A DNA stretch of 64,000 nt. Origin: Charina bottae (lineage: Eukaryota; Chordata; Lepidosauria; Squamata; Charinaidae). The notes under the pieces are model-generated. The model was not told where the DNA came from, ran no database searches, and saw nothing but the letters and a program-made list of their open reading frames with translations. The translations under genes and the position numbers were made by a program. The stretch is from positions 5,011,001-5,075,000 of the forward strand of contig JALMGJ010000016.1 of NCBI GenBank assembly GCA_023362775.1, written 5' to 3'. Within the stretch, counting starts at the first letter, position 1; every line of letters starts with the position of its first letter. This document shows positions 47,579 to 58,700 of this stretch, one piece after another.

Positions 47579-48464
47579 TCACTCATTTACTAGTAATGAT
47601 GTAAACTCTCTTGTGTTGGATATTTCTCCTTCTTTCTGACTCAAAGTTTCTTCTTTCCTTCCTTGTTTCTGTTCCTTGGAGTTTGCTTGTTCTTTTTCAA
47701 ATCTTTTTAAAAATTCTTTGGCTTTTAAAATTGAGTTCAATTTAGTTCTTTGGCCTTAAAAAGTTAGAGGAAGACCTTCCGGTACTTCCCATCTAAAGTC
47801 TATATTATTTTTCCTCAAAATATCTGTTAAAAATCTATATTCTTTTCTCTTCTTTAATATTTTGGCTGGGATTTCCTTAAAAATAGTGATATCTTTTCCT
47901 TCAATTTCTATCTTTTTGTTGTATGATGCCTGAATTATCACATTTTTTTTTTTTTGAGAATTCTATTAATATGTCTCTGGGTTTTTTATACATAATAGCA
48001 TATTTGGTGTTAATCCTATACAATTTTTCAATTTCCTCCTCTAATCTTTCTTCCTCCCACTCTATTAAGTTTGCCAACATCTGTATAACAATTTCTCTTG
48101 TATTATTTTCCTTCTCCTCTGTTACTCCTCTTAGTCTAATACTATATTCTTTTTCCTTCAGTTCTAACATAGTTATTCGTTCCACTTCTTTATCTATTTT
48201 CTCCTCACATTTTTCAGTTTGTTTCTTCACTCCATGTATTTCTTCTTTTAAACTTTTTTCTATTTTTCCTATTTTTTGTTCCAATCTCTTTTCTAAACCT
48301 TCTAATTTTTCTTCCAGAACCCGTGTCACTGTTTGCGTTATTGTTTGGGTTGTTTTTATTGTGAAATCTTCAAACAATGACTTAAGCCATTCTCCTTCCC
48401 CCATCTCTGAGCTTCTTCTTGCTTGTGCAACCTGCATTACTTGTCTTCTTGTGCTCATACTCAT
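47579..48464 (-). pseudogene. L1-F ORF1 with one frameshift in a homopolymer
   Basis: I chose the Met at 48464 (MSMSTRRQVMQ), matching L1-B, over the in-frame Met at 48494. A coiled coil (LEEKLEGLEKRLEQKIGKIE), then the RRM-type IRLRGVTEEKE, INTKYAIMYKKPRDILIEFS. A run of 13 T at 47942-47954 (A-run in the sense strand, Lys codons) coincides with a frame change. The C-terminal domain follows with NNIDFRWEVPEGLPL and KRFEKEQA. ORF1 stops at 47579-47581 inside the first codons of ORF2. Confidence 0.83.
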
Positions 48465-49568
48465 TTTTTTCTTTACCTTTTTCCCCTTTTTCAATTACTT
48501 ATATTTAATATCTTTACCCTTATTTGCTTATTACCTTATAGAGTATTGCTTTTCTTCTTTTTCAATTTCTCTCAAAAACAACCAGAAAAAACCAACTTAA
48601 TTGCAGATTCTTATATATATCTTATTAATTACTTTAGCTTAATAATTAACTACTTAACAATATATACTTAATTATCTACTTAGTAAAGGTAAAGGTTCCC
48701 CCCGCACATTTGTGCAGTCGTGTCCGACTCTAGGGGCCGGTGCTCATCTCCGTTTGTTAGCCGAAGAACCAGCGTTGTCCGAAGACGCTTCCACGATCAT
48801 GTGGCTGCATGACGTGCACGGAACGCTGTTACCTACCCACCGAAGTGGTACCTATTCATCTACTTGCATTTGCATGCTTTCGAATTGCTAGGTTGGCAAG
48901 AGCTGGAGCTAGTGTGGGAGCTCACTCCGCACGCAGGGCTAGGGATTCGAACCTCTGAACTTGTGATCTTCCGATCGACAAGCCTGGCATCTTACCCGCT
49001 GAGCCACCACGCCCCTAATTATCTACTTAACTATATATATTTATTATTCTTAATTACACAATTGTATCTATAGTAAATAAAATTATATTTCTAAGCTTAA
49101 TATGTGGAATTCGTTTTACAGTCAGAGTCTTACAGAAAAACAAAATGTCTTGTTAAATTATTAGTTAAATCAGTCCTTATTTTTTTTTTAAAGTTTTTAC
49201 AAATAGGAACTTTGGATCTTCTCACCAAACAATCTCTCGCTTTTTTTTCTTTGTTCCGAATCTTTGGCTTTTAATCTTTCTTTTAGTAGTTCTTTAATCG
49301 CGGCTTCACTTTCTCTTTCAGGCTTCCCGGCTTGTTCTTCTTCACTATGAGTCACTGGCAACACAAAACACTGACAATACTTAACTCGCCACCTCCGAAG
49401 CCGCTGAAATTCTTTTTTTCTCAGAGGAGCCAAAATCCCGCTTTCTCTGCCGTTGTTCGCCAGCTCTCTATTCCACGAAACTGGCCCAAAAGCTGCGTGG
49501 CTGCCGTTTTTTGCTACGGAGCTTCTATTGAGTCCTCCTAGCCACCATTCATCTCCACCCCGGAAGTC
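48465..49568 (-). promoter_or_regulatory. L1-F 5' UTR with terminal ETS-like box
   Basis: The element's first base (49568) is fixed by the TSD. The sense sequence at nt 2-9 is ACTTCCGG (complement CCGGAAGT at 49560-49567). The GC-richer 49200-49560 section matches the start of other L1 5' UTRs here. A Sauria SINE is inserted at 48683-49015. Promoter activity is inferred. Confidence 0.5.
48683..49015 (-). mobile_element. Sauria-type tRNA-derived SINE in L1-F 5' UTR (14-bp TSD)
   Basis: Flanked by TAATTATCTACTTA at 48669-48682 and 49016-49029. On the minus strand it starts GGGGCGTGGTGGCTCAGCGG (A-box-like TGGCTCAGCGGGT), has a B-box-like GGTTCGAATCC, and ends GGGGGGAACCTTTACCTTTA. The 3' end of this SINE family is regarded as mobilised by BovB. 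Confidence 0.93.
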
Positions 49569-50938
49569 ACCTATTTTCAATTTTTTGATAGCATCTATTA
49601 TTTCCTGTGTCATAATAAGATTGTTTGTTGTATCGTTTTGTTCGTTAGATAATTTTTCTAGATTACATTCCTGGATATATTTTTCAATTTTGTCCAGTGG
49701 TACTTGTTGTTTTTTGTATAATTTTGTATAATAAGTATGGAAGGCTTTTTTAATTTTCTCATTATGAATTAAATCAACATTATTTTCTCTAATTTTAGAA
49801 ATTATTCTTTTTTCCCTTTCTTTTCTTAATTTATAAGCTAACCATCTACCTGGTTTATTTGCGTGTTGAAAATTTCTTTGTTTAGTATATTTCAATTTTC
49901 GATCAATGTCTTCTGTCATAAGAATCTCTAATTGAAGTTGTAGTAGTTTAATTTGATATAATATTTCTTCTTTTTTGTTTTTATTTTGAAGGTCTTTTTC
50001 TTTTTCTTTAATTTGGTCCATAATTGTTTGTAGGTTTTTTTTGTGCTACTTTTTTTTGGTAGTTATTTAGAGATATAAAATGCCCTCTCATGAAAGCTTT
50101 GCTTGAGTCCCATACCATTTCTAAATTTACCCCTTTATCTAGGTTCCAATAGAAAAATTCTTGTAATTTCTTTTTTAATTCCTCTAAATTTTCTTTATTT
50201 TTTAAGATATTTTCGTTCAATCTCCATCTATAATTTCTTGGGTTTATATTCAAAATTATTTGAACTGGGTTATGGTATGATAAAGTTCTTGGTAGAATCG
50301 ATGTATCTTTAATTTTGTTTTCTAAATTCTTTGAGATCCAAATCATGTCTGTCCTAGAGAATGATTTGTACCTATTGGAATAAAATGTAAATTCTCTCGA
50401 GTTTCTATTCTGATATCTCCATGCATCTATTAATGTTAAATTTTTGGCCATTTCAAAAAATTCTATAGGCAATTTGCCTTGATTGCTATTAATTTGATGC
50501 TGTGATTCTCTATCAATTTTTGGTAGAACTACCCCATTCCAATCTCCCATTATTATCCAATTATTTTGTGTAAATTCTGAAAGGACATTTGATAAGTCTT
50601 TATAAAAAAAATTGATTGTTTGTGGCATATATGCCTATTATTATTTTAGAATTTTGAATTTCAATTTCCACTATTATATATCTCCCAATGTCATCTTTTT
50701 GTATTAATCTAGGTTTTAAGAAAGGTTTTATATATATGGCTACTCCATTTTTTTTTCATTTGGTGTTACAAATTGTATTCCAAGTCTTTTATTAATTAAA
50801 TAATTTGTTTCTGTTTTTTTTATATGAGTTTCTTGGAGACATGTAATATCTAATTTTAATTTATATAAAAATTGGAAAATCCTTTTTCTTTTGACTGGAG
50901 AGTTAGTTCCATTAATATTCCATGTAATGCCTTTGAGT

Positions 50939-51934
50939 TCACTCATTTACTAAGAGTGATGAAAATTCCTTAGTATTGGATATTTCTCCCTCTTCCTGGT
51001 TTAGAGATTTTTTTTCTCCTTGTCTTTGCTCTTTAGAATATGTTAGATCTTTTTCAAACCTTTTAAGGAAATCTTTGGCTTTTAGTATTGAATTTAGTTT
51101 GAATCTCTGTCCTTTAAATGTTAAGCTGAGTCCTTCCAGAACTTCCCATCTAAAGGTAATATTGTTTTTTTCTTAAAGTTTCAGTGAGAAATCTGTATTC
51201 CTTTCTTTTCTTTAATATTTTGGCTGAGATCTCTTTAAAAATAGTTATGTCCTTTTATTATTATTATTTATCGTATTTATACCCCGCCTATCCCCTCCCT
51301 AATGAAGGACTCTAGGCGGCTTACATACATATTTCATATATATTTATACATTTCATATATATTGTACATTTATTTACCACGTGCTGAGGGAAGGGGTAAG
51401 GGAACCGACTCTTTCAGTGGGTATTGGACTACATGTCCCAGAATACCTTGCTTCAGAGTCGGCTGCTGATGTCCTGGATGTTGCTGTTCAGGATCCGTCG
51501 TCTCCACCGCCACTGTCATCTCCACTGCCATTCACGGGATCTTCTTCATTCCGGTGGGCAACCCCCGACAGGACGCGAGCAAATTCTCCCACTTAAGGTG
51601 GTACCCATTTATCTACTTGCATTTGCTTTCGAACTGTTGGGTTGACAGGAGCTGGGGCAAGTGGCGAGAGAAGTCCTTTCCTTCTATCTCAATCTTCTTA
51701 TTGTAAGATGCTTGAATTACCATATCTCTTAGTTGTTTTTTTTTAGAAAATTCTATTAATATATCTCTAGGTGTTTTGTACATAGTAGCATATTTTGAGT
51801 TTATCCTATACATTTTCTCTATTTCTTTTTCTAGTCTCTCTTCTTCCCATTCTATTAAGCTTGCCAGGATTTGTATTATTATCTCTCTTACATTATCCTC
51901 TTTCTCTTCAGATACTCCTCTCAACCTAATATAA
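50939..51934 (-). pseudogene. L1-E ORF1 (5'-truncated, split by a SINE)
   Basis: From 51934 the residues YIRLRGVSEEKEDNV begin the RRM-type part, then INSKYATMYKTPRDILIEF and ASYNKKIEIEGKD up to 51680. After the SINE, the C-terminal domain (LKAKDFLKRF-like, NNITFRWEVLEG-like with frameshifts) runs to the stop overlapping ORF2 at 50939. The coiled-coil N-terminus is missing. The longer frame to 52047 continues into L2-B coding sequence and is artificial. Confidence 0.78.
51256..51672 (-). mobile_element. Composite SINE, second copy, in L1-E ORF1 (7-bp TSD)
   Basis: Flanked by GTCCTTT at 51249-51255 and 51673-51679. It matches the element at 18001-18436: the 3' tail with CCGCCTATCCCC...CTCTAGGCGG, the centre GGGACATGTAGTCCA-type string, and the core CAGCTCCTGTCAACCCAAC. 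The 5' end is truncated inside the Sauria-like core. Confidence 0.75.
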
Positions 51935-52425
51935 GTCTTTAAAGACTTCCTGAAGGCCAGGAGCAAGGGTGCCCACCTCACATTTGGGGGCAAGATATTC
52001 CACAGGGTGGGTGCTATCTCAGAGAAGGCATGCCTCCTGGACCCCACTAGATGGAATTATTTTATTGATGGGGTCCAAAGCATGCCCTCCCTGCATGACT
52101 GGGTGGGGTGGGTAGATGTGGTTGGGATGAGACGGTCCCTCAGGTACCCTGGCTCCATGCCATGTAGAGCTTTAAAGATGATAACCAATACCTTGAATTG
52201 GACCCAGAAGCAAAGTGGTAACCAATGCAGCTCATGGAGCAGCAGTGTTATACTGTATGTGCTGATCTACTAGCACCCGTGACTACCCGTGCAACTGCAT
52301 TCTGGACCAGCTGAAGCTTTTGGATACTCTTCAAGGGTAGCCCCATGTAGAACGTGTTGCAATAATCTACTGTATATGGGAGATGACAAAGGCATGAGTG
52401 ACTGTTTGGAGGGCCTCATTTTGAT

Positions 52426-55254
52426 TGTAGATATCCTTCCTAGTAGAGATAAATGTAGTTTTCTCCATGTTTCCAAATCTAGTTTAATTACATTCCAAAT
52501 TTTCCCATAATTATTATGAAATAATGTACTGTTTTTTGTTGTTAATATTACTCCCCAATATCTAATCATCTTTTCTATTGTAAAACCGGGTTTTTTTTGT
52601 TAAAATTTCTTGTTGTTTTTGAGTCATATTTCTGCACAGTATTTTTGTTTTTTGATTGTTTATCTTAAAACCTGCCACCTCTCCAAATTCTTTTATTTTT
52701 GTCAACAAGTGGTCGAATCTAAGGGATTTTGTAAAATAAAAACCAAATCATCTGCAAATGCTTTCAATTTAAAAATTTGTTTTTTAATTTTTACTCCTTT
52801 TATTTGGTAATCTGCTCTTATCTCTCTATTAAGGACCTCCAAAACAAGAGTAAATAATAGAGGTGATATAGGACATCCTTGTCTCGTTCCTTTTTCTATT
52901 TTACAAATTTCTGTTAATTACTCATTTACTATTATCTTGGCTCTTTGTATTGAATAGATTGCTTCAATCCCTTTCACAAATGAATCCCCAAATTCCATTT
53001 TCTCTAAAACTTTGACCATAAAATTCCAATTTAAATTATCAAAAGCTTTTTCTGTTTCTAAAAATATTAAACCTATTTGACTTTTATTATGATATTGTGC
53101 GTATTCCAAAATATCTACCACTGTTCATAGATTGTCTTTCAATATATTCATTTATTTTATTTATTTATTAAATTTCTATGACCACCCATCTCCCCCTCCA
53201 GGAGGGACTGTGGGTGGTTCACAGCCACAATAACATCATTAAAATACAATAAAAAACACAATAAAAATATAAATACAATAAATATAATAAAAACCAAGTG
53301 GCAGGTGGTTCATACAGTGAAGCTAAACATATTTAAAATATTTGAGGCGGCTCTAAGAAATCAGCCATCCCCAAGCTTGACCACTTTCCCTCTTACCTCA
53401 GGTGAGATCACAGAGCCAAGTTTTTAATTTTTTTCCTGAAGTCCAGGAGTGAAAGGGCCTGTCTTATCTCTGGGGGAAGGATGTTCCATAGGGCAGGTGC
53501 TGCTGCAGAGAAGGCTCGCCTCCGAGACCCCACTAGATGGAATTCTTTCATAGAGGGGGTCCACAGCATACCCTCTGCAAGATCAGGTAGGACGGGATGA
53601 TGTAATGGGGATGAGGCGGTCCCTCAGATTGTCTTTTCCATCAATTGCCTTTTTGGTAAGAAGCCACTTTAATCCTGGTCTATAATTTCTTGTAAAATTG
53701 TTTTTAATCTTTCAGCTAAAGTTGAGGTAAAATTTTTATAATCATTATTTAGTAACGATATCGGCCTATAATTTTTAATTAATGATGGATCTTGTTCTTC
53801 TTTTGGAATAAATGTTATATTAGCTTTAGTCCATGTCTCAGGTATTTTGGAGCCATTCAGAATCAAATTCATTACATCTTTAAGTGGATTTAGAATTTTT
53901 TCCATAAAATATTTATAATATCCTGTTGATATACCATCAGGACCCGGGTTTTTTCCTATTTTAAGTTTTTTTTATGGGATCTATTATTTGCTGATTATTC
54001 CAGACTATTAATTTTTGTTTGCTGAATTTGATAGTTTGGGAAGATTTTGGTTACTTAAATATTTCTCAATCTTGTCTAATGGAATTTCTTGTTTTTGGTA
54101 TAGTTTTGAAAAAAAAGGCATAGAATGCTTTTTTAATTATTTTATTATCTACTAATTCTTCACTATTTTCCCTTATTTTAGTGATCATTTTCTTCTCTCT
54201 ATCTTTCCTTATTTGGTAAGCTAGCCATTTGCCTGGTTTGTTAGCAAATTCAAAGTTTCTTTGTTTTGCATATCTTAATTTTGTTTCTATTTCTTTTGTT
54301 GTCAGTAGCGCAATTTGTTGTTGTAATAATTTAGTTTGGTATATTAGATTTTCATCTGATGGTTTTTCCTATAATTCTTTTTCCTTTAGTTTAATTTGAT
54401 TTGTAATTTTTTGTAAATTTTGATGGTATTGTTTTTTAAGCTTTTGATTTAAGGGTATAAAGTGACCCCTCATTACTGCCTTAGTAGCATCCCAAACTGT
54501 TCTGATGTCCACTTCATTATTTAAATTTATTTCAAAAAATTCCTTTAATTTCTTTTTAAATTCTTCCACTACCTCCTCTTTTTTTAAGATATTCTCATTC
54601 AGTCTCTGTTTAATGCTTCTAGAATTTTTCCTAATTGTTAATTTTACTGTATTATGATCTGAAAATGTTTTTGATATAATTTCAGCTTTATATATTTTAC
54701 TTGCTAAATCTTTTGATACCCATATCATGTCAATAGCTGAGAAATATTTAAATCTCTCTGAAAAAAATGTATAATCTTTCATTAATCCATTTTTGTGTCT
54801 CCAAGAGTCTATCAGTATTTCCATTAGTTCAAAAAATATTTTTGGAAGTTTCCCTTGTTTAATTTTAATTTGTTTATCTGATTTCCTATCTAATAATGGT
54901 ATCGTGACCCCATTCCAATCTTCCATCAGAATACAACTTGTGTAGGTATAGATTGATAATTCCTCCATTAACTTATGAATCTGTGCATATCTTGAGTTAA
55001 TGCGAAATATCCTTTCAATTTCTTCAGCCATCCTTTCCTCTTCCCAATTTATTAAATTTCCTACTGTTTGTATTATTATTTCTTCTATTTCTTCTTCCTT
55101 TACTTTTGGTATACCTCTAAACCTTAAGCTATATTCCTTATCTCTTAATTCTAATAATGCTATTCTGTCTAGTTCATTTTCTCTCTCCATTTCTAATTCT
55201 TCTACCCTTTCAGTCACTTTTTAATCTCCCCTTCCATTTTCTCGTTTATTTTTT
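52426..55254 (-). pseudogene. L1-J ORF1/ORF2 remains: ORF1 RRM fused in frame to endonuclease, then RT
   Basis: The 54369-55217 frame has ORF1 residues YSLRFRGIPKVKEEE and IFRINSRYAQ. It then passes without a stop into ORF2 endonuclease residues MEDWNGVTIPLLDRKS, AIDMIWVSKDLASKI, SDHNTVKLTI and the linker. An in-frame deletion of about 0.8 kb (ORF1 C-terminus plus ORF2 start) explains this. RT pieces follow: 53669-53905 (ITFIPKEEQDPS, NYRPISLLNNDYK), 52918-53121 (EKAFDNLNWNFM) and 52425-52600 (LSLLGRISTIKM). FADD-region sequence at 52740-52770 is frame-broken. Confidence 0.78.
53140..53625 (-). mobile_element. L2-D: 5'-truncated L2 3' end in L1-J (11-bp TSD)
   Basis: Flanked by AGATTGTCTTT at 53129-53139 and 53626-53636. 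TTTATT tail, CACCCATCTCCCC...GTGGGTGGTTC UTR segment, then minus-strand coding remnant matching L2-A (RAFSAAAPALWNI-like). Confidence 0.82.
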
Positions 55255-55705
55255 CTTTTTCTTTCTTTTTCTCAAATTTTATTGAAGTTTTTAATATACA
55301 TAGTTAAAAGGTGAAAATGAAAAAGAAATAGAAATACAAATCAAGGAAAGAAGTAAAAGTGTATAGAAAAGAAAAGAAAAAAAAAAGATAAAGCATAGGA
55401 TTTAATCAACTTCCGATTTATCTCTGGTCTTAGTAATTTAATTTTTTTTATCTTACATGCTAGCTCTATATATAACATACAAAAACATTTCCTGTCTAAT
55501 ATATCAATTTATATATATTTTAGTCTTCAAAACCCCAGATAAGCTTTGCCCCACCTCCATATTCCAAATAGTCCATTAATGGTTTCCATTCTTTAAGAAA
55601 GTAACAGTTTGAGTTTTCTTTTAATAAGCATGTCAATTTGTCATTTTCTGCCATATCCATCAGTTTTAACATCCAATCTTGTATCGTAGGTAAAATCTGT
55701 TTTTT

Positions 55706-58700
55706 TCAATTTTGGGCATATACAAGTTGTGCTGCTGTAATCATATATTGCATAATTCCTAAAAATTGTTTTCCTATTTGTTCTTCCCATATTCCCAATA
55801 AAAATAATTCCGGTTTAAATAGAACTCGAATTTGTAAAATATTTTGCATCAATGAATGTATCTGAATCCAAAACTTCTTTGAAATTTCACATGTCCACCA
55901 CATATGGTAAAAAGACCCCTCTTTTTTTTACATTTCCAACACAAGTTGGAAACATTCCCATACGTTTTAGCAAGTTTTTGTGCGGTCATATACCATCTAT
56001 ACATCATCTTATAAAAAATTTCCTTCAAATTATAGCACAAAGTAAATTTTAACCCTTTGTTCCACATATCTTCCCATTGCTGCATTTGTATATTATGTCC
56101 AATATTTTTTGCCCATTTTATCATACAATCTTTAACTTGTTCCTCTACCATTTCTCCTTTTAACAATAATTTATACATTTTAGCAATTAAATGATCATCT
56201 GTCTCACATAATTGTATCTCAAATTCCAATTTAGTTTTTTCAAATTCAAATTTTTTTTGTCTAATTTAAATTTTTCTACAAGTTGCATATATGAAAGCCA
56301 TTGGAATGTATATCCTTCTAGAGCAAGTTCTTCTTTTGTTTTAATTATATATTGTCCTTGTTCTTTCTTTAAAAAGTCCTTATAAGTCAGCCACTTATCT
56401 TTATTTCTTACTTTTGTTCTATGAAATGCTTCTTGCATGGAAATCCATAAAGGTCTTTTATAACATAAAGTTTGTTTATATTTACTCCAAATTCTTAACA
56501 ATGATCTTCTAATATAATGGTTTCTAAAGTCCACATTAACTTTAACTTTGTCATACCACAAATATCCATGCCATCCATATCTTAATTCATGACCCTCCAA
56601 ATTCAATAATTTTTCATTTTTCAGAACTATCCATTCTTTAATTCATACCAAGCAACAAGCAGCATAATATAACTTCAAGTCCGGTAGACCTAGCCCGCCT
56701 CTTTCTTTTGAGTCTTGCAAGACTTTATATTTTATTCTTGGTTTTTTTCCTTGCCAAATAAATTTAGAAATATCCCATTGCCATTGTTTAAAATGTTCTT
56801 CTGATGCTAATATAGGTAATGTTTGAAAAAGATATAAAATTCGTGGCAGAATATTCATTTTAATTACTGAAATTCTACCTAGCAATTATAATTGTAATTT
56901 TTTCCATTGATCCAAGTCTTTTTTAATATCTATCCAAAGTGGAATATAATTATTCTTAAACAACTTAACATTTTTAGATGTTAAATATACTCCCAAATAT
57001 TTTACTTTTTCTTCCATTGAATATCCCGTTATTTCTTTCAATTTCTCTTGTTGATGGTGATCCATGTTTTTAGTCAAAACTTTTGTTTTCTGTAAATTCA
57101 CTTTAAACCCTGCTAATGACCCAAAGTCTTTCAATTTCTGTATCAATAATTCAATTCCATCTAGTGGATTCTCCAAAGTAAAGACTAAGTCATCAGCAAA
57201 GGCTCTTAATTTATAAACTTCTTTTTTAACTCTAATACCATGAATACCATCATCTTGTCTAATGTCTCTCAATAAAACCTCTAGTACCAATATAAACAAA
57301 AGTGGAGATAATGGACAGCCTTGTCTTGTACCTTTTTGGATTTCACATGGTTTGCTAAATTCTCCATTTACAATTATTTTTGCAAATTGGGGAGTATATA
57401 TTGATTTAATCCACTTAATAAAATTTCCTCCAAAATTCATATTTTCCAATACTTTAAACATAAAAGACCAATTTAAATTATCAAAAGCTTTTTCAGCATC
57501 TATAAATATCAAGGCAGCTTGTTTTTCATAATGTTGTTACAAATATTCCAGCACATCTAATATATTTTGGACATTGTCTCAGATTTGTCTCTTAGGTAAA
57601 AATCCAGCTTGATCTTGATGGATAAAATTCTTAAGGATATTTTTCATTCTTTCTGCCAATATAGTTGTAAATATCTTAGTCATTGTTCAATAAAGATATT
57701 GGTCTATAATTCTTAGTTAGAGTCAAATCTTGTTGTTCTTTTGGGATCAATGTTATATGCGCTTCTTTCCAAGTCTCTGGCATGTTTCCTGTTTCCAAAT
57801 CGAATTCATAATATTCTGCAAGGGTAAGCATAGTTCATCCTCGAAGCATTTGTAATAGGCTGCTGACAGGCCATCAGGTCCAGGTGCTTTTCCACTACTG
57901 ATTTTCTTAAAGGCCTTTACCATTTCCTCTGTTGTTATTGGATTGTTTAGTATTACTCTTTGTTGATCATTAAGAACAATTAGCTTTTGCTTACTCAGAT
58001 ATTCGTCAATATCAATTAGATTAACATCTTGTTTTTTGTATAATTTTGAGTAATAATCATGAAAGGCTTTTTGTAAATTTCATTTGGGTTTTTATCTCTT
58101 GTGTCAGTATAATTGATATTTGTTTTTGTAGAAATTTAATTTGAGTAACCAAGGTGTCATCCATTGGCTTATCTCTTAAACATAACTCTTTGCTTTTAAT
58201 TTCATCTAAAATCAATTGAATTCTCTCTTGTTTCTTTCTCCTCATTTGAGCATTATATTGGATAAAATAACCCCTCATATATGCTTTGCTGGCATCCCAT
58301 ACAGTTTGAATATTCGTCCCTTTGTTTAAATTCAATTGAAAATATTCTCTTAACTTTTTTTACATACATCAACTATATCATTTTTCCGAAAGATTGACTC
58401 ATTCAGTCTCCATCTAAATACATTCCGTTTTCCTTTAAAAGTCAACATTACAGGATTGTGATCTGAGAGAGTCTCAGGTAAGATTTCAACTTTACCAATG
58501 TCCATCATTAAACTTTTAGAAATCAAAATCATGTCTATTCTAGAAAAAGATTTAAACATTTCTGAATAATATGTATATTCTCTTGAAGTCCCGTTCATCA
58601 ATCTCCACATATCTTGTAAATCCAACATTTCTTTCAAATCAAAGAATGTTTGTGGTAATTTTCCCTGTGTACATTTGACTTCTTTTTGTGAATGTCTATC

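Larger units (their letters stand above)
37927..47586 (-). pseudogene. L1-F ORF2 (split by Tc1-B, frameshifted)
   Basis: The ATG at 47586 overlaps the ORF1 stop at 47579-47581. The first ~65 codons lie right of Tc1-B and the rest left of it. Endonuclease 40883-41275 (MGDLNGVVSPKIDRE, SSRIDMIWISKNLENKI, SDHSPVQI). Linker 40523-40816. RT 39574-40356 with KTGKTPGTDGLSAGYYKQF, FLDAEKAFDNINWDF, RQGCPLSPLLF and AFADDLVITL (FADD box), ending at a frameshift. Thumb 38664-39230. C-terminus 37927-38520 with the zinc knuckle CWKCKTKVGSMYHVWWAC. Confidence 0.85.
37542..49568 (-). mobile_element. L1-F: full-length L1 LINE nested in L1-E (18-bp TSD)
   Basis: It is flanked by ACCTATTTTCAATTTTTT at 37524-37541 and 49569-49586. 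Removing Tc1-B and the Sauria SINE leaves about 5.8 kb, a full L1. The exact TSD fixes the 5' end at 49568, so the element begins G-ACTTCCGG. Segments are 5' UTR 49568-48465, ORF1 48464-47579, ORF2 47586-37927 (split by Tc1-B at 41468-47386) and 3' UTR 37926-37542 with a purine-rich sense strand. Confidence 0.92.
35151..50946 (-). pseudogene. L1-E ORF2 (split by L1-F, frameshifted)
   Basis: The ATG at 50946 overlaps the ORF1 stop (ATGAGTGA), followed by GITWNINGTNSPVKR. Endonuclease: LDITCLQETHIKKTE, WIIMGDWNGVVLPKIDRES (50008-50628), DMIWISKNLENKI and RWRLNENIL. The linker is at 49587-50021, up to DAIKKLKIG. After L1-F (37542-49568) the RT resumes at 37535: MKIGKTPGLDGFSTGYYKHF, then FLDAEKAFDNVNW and RQGCPLSPLIF. 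The thumb is at 35950-36711. The C-terminus at 35151-35630 has CWKCKIKAGSFYHIWWSC. A (TA)n expansion at 35631-35672 and several frameshifts break it. Confidence 0.83.
33062..51934 (-). mobile_element. L1-E: 5'-truncated L1 LINE nested in L2-B (15-bp TSD)
   Basis: Segments are microsatellite-like 3' tail (33062-33070 and 34650-34770), 3' UTR (to 35150), ORF2 (35151-37541 and 49587-50946) and ORF1 (50939-51255 and 51673-51934). It carries Tc1-A in its tail, L1-F in its RT finger and a SINE in ORF1. The TSD is GTCTTTAAAGACTTC. The 5' end is truncated inside ORF1 at YIRLRGVSEEKE. Confidence 0.85.
32816..52425 (-). mobile_element. L2-B: L2 LINE 3' end, split by L1-E
   Basis: The 3' part (32816-33061) has the TTTA tail, the CCGCCCATCTC...TCTGGGCGG UTR segment and AGAACCAGGTCTTTAAAG. 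The element resumes at 51935-52425 with GTCTTTAAAGACTTC and coding sequence up to a 5' truncation near 52425. The duplicated GTCTTTAAAGACTTC (33047-33061; 51935-51949) is the L1-E TSD, which proves the two parts were one element. L2-B itself lies in L1-J. Confidence 0.82.

Noticed and set aside
49197..49568. C-terminal 120 residues of the ORF 49197-50021
   Set aside because: This is L1-F 5' UTR read from L1-E ORF2; the junction is the 18-bp TSD.
51950..52047. ORF joining L2 residues to L1 ORF1 (51613-52047)
   Set aside because: An artificial fusion across the L1-E 5' truncation point in L2-B.
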